A DNA stretch of 64,000 bases from Methyloversatilis sp. (lineage in GTDB: Bacteria; Pseudomonadota; Gammaproteobacteria; Burkholderiales; Rhodocyclaceae), in contig NZ_JAUYNV010000032.1 in NCBI RefSeq assembly GCF_030698125.1, positions 1 through 64,000 on the forward strand, written 5' to 3'. How positions within the stretch are numbered: the stretch's first letter is position 1; every line of letters begins with the position of its first letter. The translations under genes were made by a program, and so were the position numbers. Shown here in pieces: positions 16,983 through 27,233 of this stretch. The notes below the pieces were generated by a model that was given only the letters and a program-made list of their open reading frames with translations, was not told the origin of the DNA and did no database searches.

Positions 16983-17167
16983 GAGGTGGTGCGGTCAGGG
17001 GTAGAATGCGCACCCTTGAAGAGCGTGCGCCGACGCAAAACGAACGCTGTCGAAAAAACTTACGATACAACTTTCGATTCGCGACGAAATCGGCCACGAG
17101 TGTAGCAAGTTTCGCTTTACGTCCCGTCCCGTCCTCATCTTTTCCGGCGCTGTGCGCCCCGCATGTC

Positions 17168-18223
17168 ATGACCGCTTCCAAGGATTCACGCCCCCCTCTG
17201 AGCTACGCCGCCGCCGGTGTGGATATCGACGCCGGTGATGCACTGGTCGAACGCATCAAGCCGCTGGCGAAACGCACGATGCGACCCGAGGTGCTGGGCG
17301 GCATCGGCGGCTTCGGTGCGCTGTTCGAAGTGTCGAAGAGCTACAAGGAACCGGTGCTGGTGTCCGGCACCGATGGCGTCGGTACCAAGCTCAGGCTTGC
17401 GTTCCAGCTCGACGGTCACGACACGGTGGGCCAGGACCTGGTGGCAATGAGCGTGAACGACATTCTGGTGCAGGGTGCCGAACCGGTGTTCTTCCTCGAC
17501 TATTTCGCCTGCGGCAAGCTTGATGTCGATACCGCGGCGCGCGTCGTCGGCGGCATCGCCCGCGGCTGCGAACTGGCTGGTTGTGCGTTGATCGGCGGCG
17601 AAACCGCCGAAATGCCGGGCATGTACCCGGCCGGCGAATACGATCTGGCGGGTTTCGCCGTCGGCATCGCCGAAAAGTCGGCGCTGATCACCGGCGAAAC
17701 CATTGCCGAGGGCGACGTGGTGCTCGGGCTGGCCTCCAGCGGCGCGCACTCGAATGGCTATTCGCTGCTGCGCAAGATTCTCGAGCGCGACGCACCGGAT
17801 CTGGATGCCGACTTCCACGGCCGCAGTCTGCGCGATACCGTGCTCGAACCGACCCGCATCTACGTGAAGCCGCTGCTGGCGCTGATGAAGGAGGCGCCCG
17901 GCCTGGTGAAGGGCATGGCGCACATCACCGGCGGCGGCCTGCTCGACAACGTGCCGCGCGTGCTGCCGGCCGGGCTGTCGGCGCACATCGACGCCTCGTC
18001 CTGGACGCTGCCGCCGCTGTTCGCCTGGCTGCGCGAGGCCGGCAACGTGGCCGAACAGGAAATGTATCGCGTGTTCAACTGCGGCATCGGCATGGTGGTC
18101 ATCGTGGCCGCGGCCGACGCCGACCGTGCCGCGACATCGCTGTCCGGCGCCGGTGAAACCGTGTATCGCATCGGCCACATCGCGCGCTGCGGCGACGGCG
18201 AAGCGCAGACCGTGGTGCGCTAA
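17168..18223 (+). CDS. purM: Phosphoribosylformylglycinamidine cyclo-ligase
   Basis: A 351-residue AIR synthetase, the fifth step of purine synthesis, using ATP to close the imidazole ring of FGAM. Seen: [21 protein letters not shown] at the start, [14 protein letters not shown] (about 60-73), the [19 protein letters not shown] signature, [11 protein letters not shown] and [14 protein letters not shown]. Length fits. The frame is open upstream to 17006, but the family start is the ATG at 17168. It is divergent from the perM-like gene, and a strong terminator follows 67 bases later. Confidence 0.97.
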   Translation: MTASKDSRPPLSYAAAGVDIDAGDALVERIKPLAKRTMRPEVLGGIGGFGALFEVSKSYKEPVLVSGTDGVGTKLRLAFQLDGHDTVGQDLVAMSVNDILVQGAEPVFFLDYFACGKLDVDTAARVVGGIARGCELAGCALIGGETAEMPGMYPAGEYDLAGFAVGIAEKSALITGETIAEGDVVLGLASSGAHSNGYSLLRKILERDAPDLDADFHGRSLRDTVLEPTRIYVKPLLALMKEAPGLVKGMAHITGGGLLDNVPRVLPAGLSAHIDASSWTLPPLFAWLREAGNVAEQEMYRVFNCGIGMVVIVAAADADRAATSLSGAGETVYRIGHIARCGDGEAQTVVR

Positions 18224-18290
18224 TCTATACCTTCGGTGGTTTCGGCAGGCGGTGTATCGCGTTGTAGCTGATTTCCGCCAGCAAATCGCA

Positions 18291-18328
18291 AGCAATAAAA
18301 AACCCGCTTCAAGCGGGTTTTTTATTGC
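18291..18328. terminator. Bidirectional terminator between purM and rpmG
   Basis: A perfect long inverted repeat, AGCAATAAAAAACCCGCTT and its complement, with A-runs and T-runs on both sides. It would stop purM on the plus strand and rpmG on the minus strand. Confidence 0.85.
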
Positions 18329-18373
18329 TTCGAAGGTGGTGCGGGCTGGCACAGCCTCGCGCCGACTCAAGCC

Positions 18374-18541
18374 TTACTTCAGCTTGGTTTCCTTGTAGAT
18401 CACGTGCTTGCGCGCCTTCGGATCGAACTTCATGATTTCCATCTTCTCTGGCTTGGTGCGCTTGTTCTTCGTGGTCGTGTAGAAATGACCGGTGCCGGCA
18501 GTGGATTCCAGCTTGATCTTGTCGCGTCCGCCCTTGGCCAT
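18374..18541 (-). CDS. rpmG: 50S ribosomal protein L33
   Basis: A 55-residue protein starting [20 protein letters not shown] and ending [10 protein letters not shown], the classical L33 of the large ribosomal subunit. The zinc-binding Cys pairs found in some L33 proteins are absent, so this is the zinc-independent form, in keeping with the zinc-economy genes nearby. It follows rpmB by 50 bases on the same strand, the usual rpmB-rpmG operon, and ends at a bidirectional terminator. Confidence 0.96.
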   Translation of the reverse strand: MAKGGRDKIKLESTAGTGHFYTTTKNKRTKPEKMEIMKFDPKARKHVIYKETKLK

Positions 18542-18591
18542 GACGTATTCCCTTCGTGTCGAGTCCGGCGCGGCCGGAACTGAATGCGTTG

Positions 18592-18828
18592 TTAGATTTT
18601 CTCGCCGCGTGCGCGGATTTCGGCGAGTACGGTTTCAATGCCCTTCTTGTCTATCGTCCTGAGCCCCTTGGTGCTTACACGCAGGCTGACGAAACGACCT
18701 TCGGACTCCAGCCAGAAACGGCGTTGCTGGAGATTGGGCAGGAAGCGGCGCTTGGTTCTGTTGTTGGCATGGGAAACGTGGTTACCCACCATCGGCGACT
18801 TCCCGGTAACTTGGCAAACGCGGGACAT
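18592..18828 (-). CDS. rpmB: 50S ribosomal protein L28
   Basis: A 78-residue L28 protein ([20 protein letters not shown], then [18 protein letters not shown]). Only one Cys is present, so this is the form without the zinc ribbon. First gene of the rpmB-rpmG operon. The radC stop lies 65 bases upstream on the same strand. Confidence 0.97.
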   Translation of the reverse strand: MSRVCQVTGKSPMVGNHVSHANNRTKRRFLPNLQQRRFWLESEGRFVSLRVSTKGLRTIDKKGIETVLAEIRARGEKI

Positions 18829-18893
18829 GTTCTGGCTCCAGAAGCGGAAAAGCTCGCGATTATAGCGGACTGTTCAATTCCTGCTCAAGTATT

Positions 18894-19571
18894 TCACAAC
18901 AAGCCCCGCTCGGCGAACGAGCAGGTGGCACCGCTGCCGACGATCACATGGTCCAGTACGCGCACGTCTACGAGCGCCAGCGCCTGTTTGAGTGACTGCG
19001 TAAGAAAGTCGTCGGCACGCGACGGTTCGGCAACGCCGGACGGGTGGTTGTGCGCAAGGATGACACCGGCCGCGTTGTGCGCCAGTGCCAGTTTCACGAC
19101 CTCGCGCGGATACACGCTGGTTTGCGTCAGGGTGCCGCGGAACAGTTCGACCGCCTGCACCAGACGGTTCTGTGCATCGAGCAACAGCACCATGAACACT
19201 TCGTGGCCGAGTCCGCCAAGGCGCAACTTCAGCCAGTTGCGCACCGCCTCCGGCGAACCCAGCGCGTCGCGAGCTTTCAGCTGTTCGGACAGCGCGCGGC
19301 GAGCCAGTTCGATCGTGGCCTTGAGTTGTACCGATTTCGCCGTTCCCATGCCCTTGACGCGGCACAGCTCTTCGAGCGGAGCGGTGCTCAGCTTCAGCAC
19401 GCTGTTGTCGAAGTGATCGAGCAGATCGCGCGCCAGATCGACCGCCGACTTGCCGGTCACGCCGACGCGCAGGAAGATGGCCAGCAATTCGGCCGGCGAC
19501 AGTGATTCCGCGCCGTGTGCCAGCAGGCGCTCGCGCGGACGCTGGTCTTCGCTCCAGTCCTTGATCGCCAT
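18894..19571 (-). CDS. radC: RadC family JAB-domain protein
   Basis: A 225-residue RadC-type protein. The N-terminal helix-hairpin-helix region (about 20-85, with [16 protein letters not shown]) is followed by an MPN/JAB domain (about 105-225) with the intact metal motif AHNHPSG and the downstream Ser/Asp (PSRADDF). The old DNA-repair assignment is doubtful; a metal-dependent nuclease or peptidase role is not proven. It is divergent from coaBC, a neighbour in many proteobacteria. Confidence 0.93.
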   Translation of the reverse strand: MAIKDWSEDQRPRERLLAHGAESLSPAELLAIFLRVGVTGKSAVDLARDLLDHFDNSVLKLSTAPLEELCRVKGMGTAKSVQLKATIELARRALSEQLKARDALGSPEAVRNWLKLRLGGLGHEVFMVLLLDAQNRLVQAVELFRGTLTQTSVYPREVVKLALAHNAAGVILAHNHPSGVAEPSRADDFLTQSLKQALALVDVRVLDHVIVGSGATCSFAERGLL

Positions 19572-19617
19572 CGCGTTACAATCCTTGAGTTCAACCGGAT
19601 CAGGATACTACATCGTC

Positions 19618-20820
19618 ATGAAATCCGTCTCCGAACTGTCCGGGCGTACCGTGGTGCTCGGTGTCAGCGGTGGTGTGGCGGCCTACAAGTCGGCCGAGCT
19701 GGCGCGGCTGCTGGTGAAAGCTGGCGCGGAGGTGCGTGTCGTGATGACCGGGTCCGCGATGCATTTCGTCGGGCCGGCCACCTTCCAGGCCATCACCGGC
19801 CAAGCGGTGTGGTCCGACCCGTGGGACGCGCGCATGCCCAACGGCATGGCGCACATCGATCTGACGCGCGGCGCGCAGCTCATATTGATTGCGCCCGCGA
19901 CGGCCGATTGCATCGCACGACTGGCGCAGGGCAGGGCGGACGATCTGCTGAGCACCTTGTGCCTCGCCCGTGACGAAGGCTGCGCGTTGATGGTTGCACC
20001 CGCGATGAACCGCCAGATGTGGGAACACCCGGCAACCCGACGCAATGTTGCAACGCTGGTGGGCGACGGTACATATATGGAGGGCCCGGAGGCCGGCGAG
20101 CAGGCCTGTGGCGAAATCGGTGCCGGGCGCATGGTCGAGCCAGCGGATCTGCTGGACGCCGTGCTGTCGCATTTCACGCCGAAGTCACTGGCCGGCAGGC
20201 AGGTGTTGATCACCGCGGGGCCGACGTCCGAGGCGATCGATCCGGTGCGTGTCATCACCAATCTGAGTTCCGGACGCATGGGTTATGCGCTTGCGCAGGC
20301 GGCTGTGCGGGCCGGGGCCCGTGTCACGCTGGTCAGCGGCCCGACGGCGCTCGCCTTGCCCCGCGGTGTTCGTCGCATCGACGTGGCGAGCGCCTGTGAC
20401 ATGCGCGACGCGGTGCTGAACAACCTGTCCGGTACGGACGTTTTCGTTTCGGTGGCTGCGGTGGCCGATTACCGGCCCGCCAGCCCGAGTGGACGCAAGA
20501 TCAAGAAGTCTGCCGATTCGATGTCACTGGAACTGGTGCGCAATCCCGACATCCTCGCCGAGGTGGCGGCGCGCGCCGATGCGCCGTTCTGCGTCGGCTT
20601 CGCCGCGGAAAGCCACGATCTCGACACCTACGCGCAGGACAAGCGACGCAGCAAGCGGCTGCCGCTGGTTGTCGGCAATCTGGTGTCGGACGGCCTCGGC
20701 AGCGAAGACAATCTGGTTGTGCTGTATGACGACGAAGGCCGCCACCCGCTGGAACGCGCGCCCAAGCCGGCGGTGGCGCGCGCCATCCTGGAACACATTT
20801 CCCGACTGCTGAAGGGCTGA
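19618..20820 (+). CDS. coaBC: Bifunctional PPC decarboxylase / PPC synthetase CoaBC
   Basis: A 400-residue enzyme of coenzyme A synthesis. The N-terminal half (about 8-185) is the FMN-dependent decarboxylase, with [35 protein letters not shown] and the flap Cys in [12 protein letters not shown]. The C-terminal half (about 190-400) is the CTP-dependent synthetase, with [28 protein letters not shown] and the GRKIKK lysines. The start is the ATG at 19618; the longer frame from 19450 is antisense to radC. It is followed 7 bases later by dut, an old and common pairing. Confidence 0.97.
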   Translation: MKSVSELSGRTVVLGVSGGVAAYKSAELARLLVKAGAEVRVVMTGSAMHFVGPATFQAITGQAVWSDPWDARMPNGMAHIDLTRGAQLILIAPATADCIARLAQGRADDLLSTLCLARDEGCALMVAPAMNRQMWEHPATRRNVATLVGDGTYMEGPEAGEQACGEIGAGRMVEPADLLDAVLSHFTPKSLAGRQVLITAGPTSEAIDPVRVITNLSSGRMGYALAQAAVRAGARVTLVSGPTALALPRGVRRIDVASACDMRDAVLNNLSGTDVFVSVAAVADYRPASPSGRKIKKSADSMSLELVRNPDILAEVAARADAPFCVGFAAESHDLDTYAQDKRRSKRLPLVVGNLVSDGLGSEDNLVVLYDDEGRHPLERAPKPAVARAILEHISRLLKG

Positions 20821-20827
20821 AACCGCA

Positions 20828-21277
20828 ATGTCCGTGCTCGACTACAAGATCCTTGACCCACGTCTGAACGATGCCCTGCCTGCGTATGCGACGGCCGGCT
20901 CGGCCGGCCTCGACCTGCGTGCCTGCATCGAGGCGACGACCACGGTCCATCCGGGTGACACGCTGCTCGTGCCGAGCGGCATCGCCATCCATCTGGCCGA
21001 TCCTGGCCTGGCGGCGATCGTGCTGCCGCGTTCCGGTCTGGGTCACAAGCATGGCATCGTGCTGGGCAATCTGGTCGGGCTGATCGATTCCGACTACCAG
21101 GGGCAGATTTTCGTGTCGCTGTGGAACCGGGGTGACACGCCGTTTGTCCTTCAACCGATGGAACGCATCGCACAGCTCGTGGTTGTACCTGTCGTGCAGG
21201 TGCAACTGCGCCGCGTTGACACGTTCGATGCGTCGTTACGCGGTGAAGGCGGCTTCGGTTCGACCGGAAGCCTTTGA
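20828..21277 (+). CDS. dut: dUTP diphosphatase
   Basis: A 149-residue trimeric dUTPase that turns dUTP into dUMP and pyrophosphate, keeping uracil out of DNA and feeding thymidylate synthesis. All five motifs are visible: [45 protein letters not shown] and the C-terminal [10 protein letters not shown] arm. It lies 7 bases after coaBC in the same operon. Confidence 0.97.
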   Translation: MSVLDYKILDPRLNDALPAYATAGSAGLDLRACIEATTTVHPGDTLLVPSGIAIHLADPGLAAIVLPRSGLGHKHGIVLGNLVGLIDSDYQGQIFVSLWNRGDTPFVLQPMERIAQLVVVPVVQVQLRRVDTFDASLRGEGGFGSTGSL

Positions 21278-21459
21278 TTATTTGAAAGTTTGTGCCATCC
21301 CTTTTTTTCACGGGAGTCACGCGATAGTATTATGAGTTAGATGGGTTAAAGCCATAAGCGGATACTTGTCCCTTGTTTATCGCAGGTCATGTAATCCTTT
21401 TGACCCGAACATTCGTTTTCCCAACTGCAGCATCACACATTATTCGAGGAGAGTTGATC

Positions 21460-21843
21460 GTGATTCGCAAACAATTGGTAGGCATCGTGCTCGCTGCAAT
21501 GGCGGCTACAGCCATGGCGCAGGACGCAGCCCCCTACACCGTTGCCGACGGCAACAAGGTTGACGCCAAGACGATGACCGGCTGGCGTACCTGGCGTGCC
21601 GCGGCGTGTGAGCGCTGCCACGGCGCGAACCAGGAAGGCATGGTCGGTCCGTCGCTGATCGAAAGCCTGAAGAAGGTTCCAAAGGAAGAGTTTCTCCAGA
21701 TCGTGGTTGAAGGTTCGCACGCCGATCGCGGCATGCCTCCGCACCCTTTTCTGAAGGGCGAAAAGGCTGACGGCCTGTACGCCTACCTCAAGGGGCGCTC
21801 CGACGGCAAGATCGCCCCGGGCAAGGTTTTCCCGATGGAGTAA
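21460..21843 (+). CDS. Periplasmic monohaem c-type cytochrome
   Basis: A 127-residue exported class I cytochrome c. The signal peptide is about 1-20 (ending AMAQD). The haem site is ACERCHG (about 48-54), and a Met in the RGMPPHPF segment (about 89) is the likely sixth ligand. The KVDAKTMTGWRTWRAA part before the haem recalls cytochromes tied to PQQ-dependent alcohol dehydrogenases in methylotrophs, but no such dehydrogenase is in the window. The GTG at 21460 is chosen because GAGGAGAG lies just upstream; the frame opens at 21373. It stands alone, with its own terminator. Confidence 0.83.
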   Translation: MIRKQLVGIVLAAMAATAMAQDAAPYTVADGNKVDAKTMTGWRTWRAAACERCHGANQEGMVGPSLIESLKKVPKEEFLQIVVEGSHADRGMPPHPFLKGEKADGLYAYLKGRSDGKIAPGKVFPME

Positions 21844-21872
21844 GTGCGCACAGACGCACTTCAGGAATGTCA

Positions 21873-21896
21873 AAGGCCCGGTTTCCGGGCCTTTTT
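21873..21896 (+). terminator. Intrinsic terminator of the cytochrome c gene
   Basis: AAGGCCCGG, TTT loop, CCGGGCCTT, then a T-run, 30 bases after the stop codon. Confidence 0.85.
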
Positions 21897-21931
21897 GTTT
21901 CCGCTCCCGCTGTCTGGGGCTGAAAGGAAAA

Positions 21932-21954
21932 ACGGCACCCTTGTGGGGTGCCGT
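21932..21954 (-). terminator. Intrinsic terminator of aceB
   Basis: Read on the minus strand, an ACGGCACCC stem with a short loop followed by TTTTT, 25 bases after the aceB stop. Confidence 0.8.
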
Positions 21955-21978
21955 CAGTGATGCTGCGGTGGGTATGGC

Positions 21979-23604
21979 TTACTCCATGCGTTCGTAAGCC
22001 GGCAGCGTCAGAAAGTCGGCCAGTTCCGTGGCCACGCACATGTCGCCGAACAGGTTGGCGGCGCGCATGTAGGTGTCCTTGTAGCCGGCGCCAAGCAGCG
22101 CCTTGATCTTGTCCAGTTCCTGCGGGATCAGCGCGCGCACCATGTCTGCCGTGACCTTGCGGCCGTCGTCCAGAATGCCCTTGGGGCTGCGGATCCAGGA
22201 CCACACTTGTGCCCGGCTGATTTCTGCCGTCGCGGCATCTTCCATCAGACCGTGGATGGGCACGCAGCCGTTGCCGTCCATCCAGGCGCCCAGATAGTGG
22301 ATGCCGACGTTGATGTTCGTACGCAGGCCGGTTTCCGTGATCGGGCCCTCGGGACGGAAGTCGAGCAGGTCCGCCGCACCGTAATTGACGTCCGGCAGTT
22401 GCTTGTCGAACTGGTTCGGCCGGTCGCCCAGCACGGCGACGAATTCCGCCAGCGCCGGTGCGACCAGACCCGGGTGGGCCACCCAGCCGCCGTCGTAACC
22501 GTCGGTCACGTCGCGATGCTTGTCGGCGCGGATGCCGGCAAGCGCCTTTTCGTTGGCTTCCGGATCCTTCTTGTTCGGAATCAGCGCGCTCATGCCGCCG
22601 ATCGCCGGGGCACCGCGCCTGTGGCAGGTCTTGATCAGCGACAATGCATAGGCGCGCATGAACGGCACGGTCATCAGGATCTTGCTGCGGTCAGCCAGAC
22701 AGAAGTCACGGTTGTTGCGCATCGCCTTGATGCACGAAAAGATGTAATCCCAGCGGCCTGCGTTCAGGCCGGCGCTGTGTTCGCGCAGTTCGTACAGGAT
22801 TTCATCCATCTCGAACGCGGCGTGCAGCGTTTCGATCAGCACCGTGGCCTTGATCGTGCCGCGCGGGATGCCGAGGGCGTCCTGGGCGGCGACGAACACG
22901 TCGTTCCACAGCCGGGCTTCGCGATGGCTCTGCAGCTTCGGCAGATAGAAGAACGGGCCGGCGCCACGGGCGATCAATTCCTTCGCGTTGTGGAAGAAGT
23001 AGAGCGTGAAATCGAACAGGCCGCCGGACACGCGCTGACCATCGATCAGCACATGCTTCTCGTCGAGGTGCCAGCCGCGCGGACGCACCTGAAGCACAGC
23101 CACTTCATCGTTCAGCGCGTAGGTCTTACCGTCCTTCTCGACACTTATGGTGCGGCGGATTGCGTCACGCAGGTTGATCTGCCCGGTGATCTGGTTGTCC
23201 CACGACGGCGAATTCGAATCTTCGAAATCGCTCATGTAGCTGTCCGCGCCCGCATTCAGTGCGTTGATAACCATCTTGCGCTCGGTCGGCCCGGTGATTT
23301 CGATGCGCCGGCGCTGGAGCGCCTGGGGCAGCGGTGCGATCTTCCAGTTGCCTTCGCGGATGTGCAGCGTGTCGGGCAGGAAGTCCATCGGCATGCCGGC
23401 GTCGAGTTCGGCCGCGCGCTTGACGCGGGCAGCGAGCGCTTCACGACGACGGGGCTCGAACTGACGGTGGAGCTCGGCGAGCAGCGCAAGGGCTTCGTGC
23501 GTCAGGATGGTGCGGTACTCGGCACTGACCGGCGCGGTGATGATCACGCCTTCCGGCAGTTCCGCTGTGCGGTCGAGCTTCTGGGTCGATTCAGCAATAG
23601 TCAT
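21979..23604 (-). CDS. aceB: Malate synthase A
   Basis: A 541-residue malate synthase that condenses glyoxylate with acetyl-CoA to malate, the second step of the glyoxylate bypass. Family marks: MSDFEDSNSPSWDNQITGQ (about 116-134), RPRGWHLDEKHVL, the active-site IETLHAAFEMDEILYELREH segment (about 268-287) and DGYDGGWVAHPGL. Length matches the A isoform. The frame runs to 23835, but the ATG at 23604 gives the family start. A divergent LysR regulator lies 300 bases upstream, and the isocitrate lyase gene is beyond it. Confidence 0.96.
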   Translation of the reverse strand: MTIAESTQKLDRTAELPEGVIITAPVSAEYRTILTHEALALLAELHRQFEPRRREALAARVKRAAELDAGMPMDFLPDTLHIREGNWKIAPLPQALQRRRIEITGPTERKMVINALNAGADSYMSDFEDSNSPSWDNQITGQINLRDAIRRTISVEKDGKTYALNDEVAVLQVRPRGWHLDEKHVLIDGQRVSGGLFDFTLYFFHNAKELIARGAGPFFYLPKLQSHREARLWNDVFVAAQDALGIPRGTIKATVLIETLHAAFEMDEILYELREHSAGLNAGRWDYIFSCIKAMRNNRDFCLADRSKILMTVPFMRAYALSLIKTCHRRGAPAIGGMSALIPNKKDPEANEKALAGIRADKHRDVTDGYDGGWVAHPGLVAPALAEFVAVLGDRPNQFDKQLPDVNYGAADLLDFRPEGPITETGLRTNINVGIHYLGAWMDGNGCVPIHGLMEDAATAEISRAQVWSWIRSPKGILDDGRKVTADMVRALIPQELDKIKALLGAGYKDTYMRAANLFGDMCVATELADFLTLPAYERME

Positions 23605-23904
23605 AAGCGTGCGCTCCGATGGCAGTTCGCGAGCCGGTGTGACGTGAGCGGAAGTGCTACGTGCTCCGGACCAGAGGTGGCCGTCCCTCACATCCAGCCG
23701 GTCAGCGGTGGTGCCGTCGCCGGAGGGATGTGCCGCAGAAGTCGGGTTGCGCCATCTGCAGACGGGAGGACCGAGGTCTAACGTCCGATGCATCAGACCG
23801 GCTTGTGCCCGGCGTGAATTGCTGCATCTGCACAAATACTAGACTTTCCTTATGTAATAGTTAAGCTCCGCTTAAGTACATTTATCTTTTACTAAAAGTA
23901 CAAA
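23605..23904. promoter_or_regulatory. Divergent promoter region of aceB and its LysR neighbour
   Basis: A 300-bp gap. The LysR-proximal 70 bases (23838-23904) are AT-rich and contain TTATGTAATAGTTAAG and CTTTTACTAAAAGTAC, with several T-N11-A matches as LysR-type regulators prefer. The remainder is GC-rich with no recognised signal. Control of aceB by the adjacent regulator is inferred from the arrangement. Confidence 0.4.
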
Positions 23905-24855
23905 ATGGACCGCTTTAAAGAGATTGAATCCTTCGTTTCGGTTGCTGCTCAGGGCAGCCTGTCGGCAGTAGCCAAGCTTGAAGGGGTACAGCCGGCCGTG
24001 ATCGGAAGGCGCATTGACTCGCTGGAAGAGCGGCTGGGCGTGAAATTGATGCTGCGCACGACCCGCAAGCTCACGCTCACTCATGAAGGCACGGCCTACC
24101 TCGAAGATTGCCAGCGCATCCTGAACGAGATGGCCAGCGCCGATGCTGCTGTGGGCGCCGGTGGGGCGCGTGCCACGGGTCTGCTGCGCGTCAGCGCACC
24201 AGCCGGCTTCGGTCGCCGTCATGTCGCGCCTCTGGTGAAGCGCTTCATGGGCCTCAATCCGGAGGTCAAGATTTCGCTCGACCTGACCGATCGCATGGTC
24301 GATCTGGTGAACGAGAACGTGGACTGCGCAGTCCGGATCGGAAGTCTTCCGGATTCCAGCATGATCAGTATCAAATTGGGCGAGACGCGGCGCGTCGTCG
24401 TCGCGAGCCCGGAATATCTGCAGCGCTTCGGCAAGCCGGGCCATCCCTACGACCTTCTGCAGCACCGTTGCCTTGGACTCGGGCCGAACCGCGCGCAGTC
24501 GCGCGGCTGGAATTTCATGGCGCATGGCGAGCCGCTGACCTTGCGCATCACGCATCTGGTCGAATGCAATGACGGGGCCGTGCTGCGCGATTGGGCGGTC
24601 AGCGGACTCGGACTGGCCTGGCGGTCTTACTGGGAGGTGCGCGAGGACCTGGCCTCGGGCGCGCTGATGGAGGTGCTGCACGACTTCGCCGCGCCGCCGA
24701 TGGGCATCTTTGCGCTGTTTCCACAGCGCCGCCATCTGCCGCTGCGCGTCCGGCTGTTCGTGGATCTGCTGAAACTGACGTACGGCGATCTGGCTTACTG
24801 GGAATCCGGCGGTACTCACATCCCTGAGTTGCCCCAGTCGGGTGACGATGAGTAA
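23905..24855 (+). CDS. LysR-family transcriptional regulator, probably of aceB
   Basis: A 316-residue LysR-type regulator. The helix-turn-helix is at about 1-60 (FVSVAAQGSLSAVAKLEGVQPAVIG... with RIDSLEERLGVKLMLRTTRK), followed by a two-lobed effector domain (about 90-295). It is divergent from aceB, and its 3' end faces the aceA terminator, so it sits between the two glyoxylate-bypass genes. The effector is unknown. It resembles the CrgA/PA2220-like LysR subgroup with a VRIGxLxDSSM segment. Confidence 0.9.
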   Translation: MDRFKEIESFVSVAAQGSLSAVAKLEGVQPAVIGRRIDSLEERLGVKLMLRTTRKLTLTHEGTAYLEDCQRILNEMASADAAVGAGGARATGLLRVSAPAGFGRRHVAPLVKRFMGLNPEVKISLDLTDRMVDLVNENVDCAVRIGSLPDSSMISIKLGETRRVVVASPEYLQRFGKPGHPYDLLQHRCLGLGPNRAQSRGWNFMAHGEPLTLRITHLVECNDGAVLRDWAVSGLGLAWRSYWEVREDLASGALMEVLHDFAAPPMGIFALFPQRRHLPLRVRLFVDLLKLTYGDLAYWESGGTHIPELPQSGDDE

Positions 24856-24890
24856 GCGCGGGCAAACTTGAGCGAACGCACGTAAAAAAA

Positions 24891-24918
24891 AAGCCGCCGG
24901 ACCTGCATCCGGCGGCTT
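24891..24918. terminator. Bidirectional terminator between the LysR gene and aceA
   Basis: AAGCCGCCGGA and TCCGGCGGCTT with a 6-base loop, an A-run on the left and a T-rich stretch on the right. It serves the convergent LysR and aceA genes. Confidence 0.85.
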
Positions 24919-24945
24919 CTTCTTTCCGCTTGCGCGGGGGCAAAC

Positions 24946-26244
24946 TCAGTGGAACTGTTCTTCTTCGGTCGAACCGGTCAGCGCGGTCACCGACGAAGCA
25001 CCACCCTGGATCGTGGTGGTCACGTCGTCGAAGTAACCGGTACCGACTTCCTGCTGGTGCGACACGAAGGTGTAGCCGCGGTCGCGAGCCGCGAATTCCG
25101 GCTCCTGCACCTTCTCGACGTAGGCCGACATGCCGCGGGCGACGTAGTCCTGCGCCAGATCGAACATGTGGTACCACATGTTGTGGATGCCGGCGAGCGT
25201 GATGAACTGGTACTTGTAACCCATCGCGCCCAGTTCGCGCTGGAACTTGGCGATGGTCGCATCGTCCAGATTCTTCTTCCAGTTGAACGACGGCGAGCAG
25301 TTGTAGGCCAGCAGCTTGCCCGGGAACTTGGCGTGGATCGCGTCGGCGAAAGCCTTGGCAAATGCCAGGTCCGGCGTGCCGGTTTCGCACCAGATCAGGT
25401 CGGCATACGGTGCGTAGGCCAGGCCGCGCGAGATCGCCTGATCCAGACCCTTGTTGGTCTTGTAGAAGCCTTCGGCCGTGCGCTCGCCGGTGACGAAGGG
25501 CTTGTCGTTGGCGTCGCAGTCGCTGGTCAGCAGATCAGCGGCTTCCGCATCGGTGCGGGCCAGAATCAGGGTCGGCACGCCGTAGACGTCGGCGGCCAGA
25601 CGGGCAGCGATCAGCTTCTGCACGGCTTCCTGCGTCGGCACGAGGACCTTGCCACCCATGTGACCGCACTTCTTCACGGACGCCAGCTGGTCCTCGAAAT
25701 GCACGCCGCCGGCGCCGGCGCGGATCATCGCCTTCATCAGTTCGTGGGCATTGAGCACGCCGCCGAAACCGGCTTCCGCGTCTGCCACGATCGGGGCGAA
25801 GTAGTCGATGTAGCCCTTGCCGCCTTCGTAAATGCCCTTGGCGTGCTGGATTTCGTCAGCGCGCTTGAAGCTGTTGTTGATGCGGCTCACGACCGTCGGC
25901 ACCGAATCAACCGGGTACAGCGACTGGTCGGGGTACATCGCTTCGTACGAATTGTTGTCCGCGGCAACTTGCCAGCCCGACAGATAGATCGCCTTCACGC
26001 CGGCCTTCACCTGCTGCATGGCCTGACCGCCGGTCAGTGCGCCGAGGCAGTTGATGAACGGCTCGTTGTTGACCAGATCCCACAGCTTTTCAGCGCCGCG
26101 GCGGGCCAGCGAGTACTCGACCGGGAACGAACCGCGCAGGCGATAGACGTCGGCGGCCGTGTAGCCGCGCTTGATGCCCTTCCAGCGGGGGTTCTCGTCC
26201 CAGTCCTTCTGAATCTTGGCGATTTCCTGATCTTTCGTGCTCAT
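24946..26244 (-). CDS. aceA: Isocitrate lyase
   Basis: A 432-residue isocitrate lyase that splits isocitrate into glyoxylate and succinate. The catalytic loop signature [13 protein letters not shown] (about 191-203) is intact, as are [20 protein letters not shown], the DAEAGFGG metal site and the C-terminal [15 protein letters not shown]. Length fits the short proteobacterial form. The frame extends to 26412, but the ATG at 26244 gives the family N-terminus ([15 protein letters not shown]). It reads toward the LysR gene. Confidence 0.97.
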   Translation of the reverse strand: MSTKDQEIAKIQKDWDENPRWKGIKRGYTAADVYRLRGSFPVEYSLARRGAEKLWDLVNNEPFINCLGALTGGQAMQQVKAGVKAIYLSGWQVAADNNSYEAMYPDQSLYPVDSVPTVVSRINNSFKRADEIQHAKGIYEGGKGYIDYFAPIVADAEAGFGGVLNAHELMKAMIRAGAGGVHFEDQLASVKKCGHMGGKVLVPTQEAVQKLIAARLAADVYGVPTLILARTDAEAADLLTSDCDANDKPFVTGERTAEGFYKTNKGLDQAISRGLAYAPYADLIWCETGTPDLAFAKAFADAIHAKFPGKLLAYNCSPSFNWKKNLDDATIAKFQRELGAMGYKYQFITLAGIHNMWYHMFDLAQDYVARGMSAYVEKVQEPEFAARDRGYTFVSHQQEVGTGYFDDVTTTIQGGASSVTALTGSTEEEQFH

Positions 26245-26653
26245 TGCGCATCCTCGGAGAAAAAACAAAAAACGGTCGCTCAGTGCATGCGCACCGAGCG
26301 GCCTGCATCTGAATCTGAAGCGGCTTGACGCCCCTGTCCGGTTGCGTTGTCCGGACATCCTTTCGGCCATCGAGTGCTGATGCGGGCCGAACCACGAAAT
26401 CCGCGTTGGCATGACGTCATGGGTGGTGACATGCAGGCCGGGCGTCCGGAAACCGACTGACAGCAGCGTCAGGCGACGATCGTGACAGGCGAAGTATAAA
26501 GACCCTTGGGCAAAGCAACAAGAGGTCTTCTATAAGATATAAGAAATACCTAATTGTTTAAAAACAATGGCTTGATGTTTTATTGAACCACAGGGTGTGA
26601 AATAAATCCGGAAAATGCACAGATTTTGGTGCGCTGCGATACCCGGATTTACT
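26245..26653. promoter_or_regulatory. aceA upstream region
   Basis: A 409-bp gap between aceA and the RraA gene. 26510-26600 is strikingly AT-rich and contains TTCTATAAGATATAAGAA (near 26528), an imperfect dyad. This is where the aceA promoter and operator probably lie. No gene is seen. Confidence 0.4.
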
Positions 26654-27133
26654 TCAGATCAGCGCGCGTGTGCTCACGATGACGCCGTCGCCATCCGCAT
26701 ACAGATAATGTCCGGGAACGAAGTCGATGCCGCCGAAGCTGATCGTGATGTCGCTCTGGCCTTCATTGCGTTTCACGGTTTTGAGCGGATGGGTGCCGAG
26801 CGCCATCACCCCGATATTCATCTGCGAAATGGCGGCCGAGTCGCGGATGCAGCCATAGACGACGATACCTGCCCAGCCGTTTTTCACTGCCAGTGCCGCG
26901 ATCTGGTCACCGACCAGCGCCCGGCGCATCGATCCGCCGCCATCGACCACCAGCACCTTGCCGTTGCCTGGAGTCTCGAGTGCCTTGCGCACCAGCCCGT
27001 TGTCCTCGTACAGTTTCAAGGTGCTGATCGGACCACCAAACGCGCTGTGCCCGCCGAAGCAGCGGAACATTGGCGCGCAGACCCGCAGTTCGGCTTCGAA
27101 TTGATCGCACAGATCTGCTGTTTGAATCGTCAT
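26654..27133 (-). CDS. rraA: RraA family protein (RNase E inhibitor-like / HMG aldolase-like)
   Basis: A 159-residue RraA-fold protein. Key segments are [36 protein letters not shown] and [15 protein letters not shown] (about 89-103), the last with the Arg-Asp pair that binds substrate and metal in HMG/CHA aldolases. E. coli RraA inhibits RNase E; close relatives cleave 4-hydroxy-4-methyl-2-oxoglutarate. Sequence alone does not decide between the two. The ATG at 27133 is chosen over the longer frame to 27175. It stands alone between aceA and clpA. Confidence 0.9.
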   Translation of the reverse strand: MTIQTADLCDQFEAELRVCAPMFRCFGGHSAFGGPISTLKLYEDNGLVRKALETPGNGKVLVVDGGGSMRRALVGDQIAALAVKNGWAGIVVYGCIRDSAAISQMNIGVMALGTHPLKTVKRNEGQSDITISFGGIDFVPGHYLYADGDGVIVSTRALI

Positions 27134-27193
27134 GCTGTGTCCTTTCCCATTGGAAACACGGTTGAAGTCGGGCAAGAAAACCGGACGAAAAAA

Positions 27194-27217
27194 AGAGGCG
27201 GCCCGTGGGCCGCCTCT
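27194..27217 (-). terminator. Intrinsic terminator of clpA
   Basis: AGAGGCGGCCC and its complement with a 2-base centre. Read on the minus strand it is followed by seven T, 17 bases after the clpA stop. Confidence 0.85.
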
Positions 27218-27233
27218 GCTGTAACGGCCGGGA

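Noticed and set aside
22207-23781. 524-codon plus-strand ORF opposite aceB
   Set aside because: Shadow of malate synthase.
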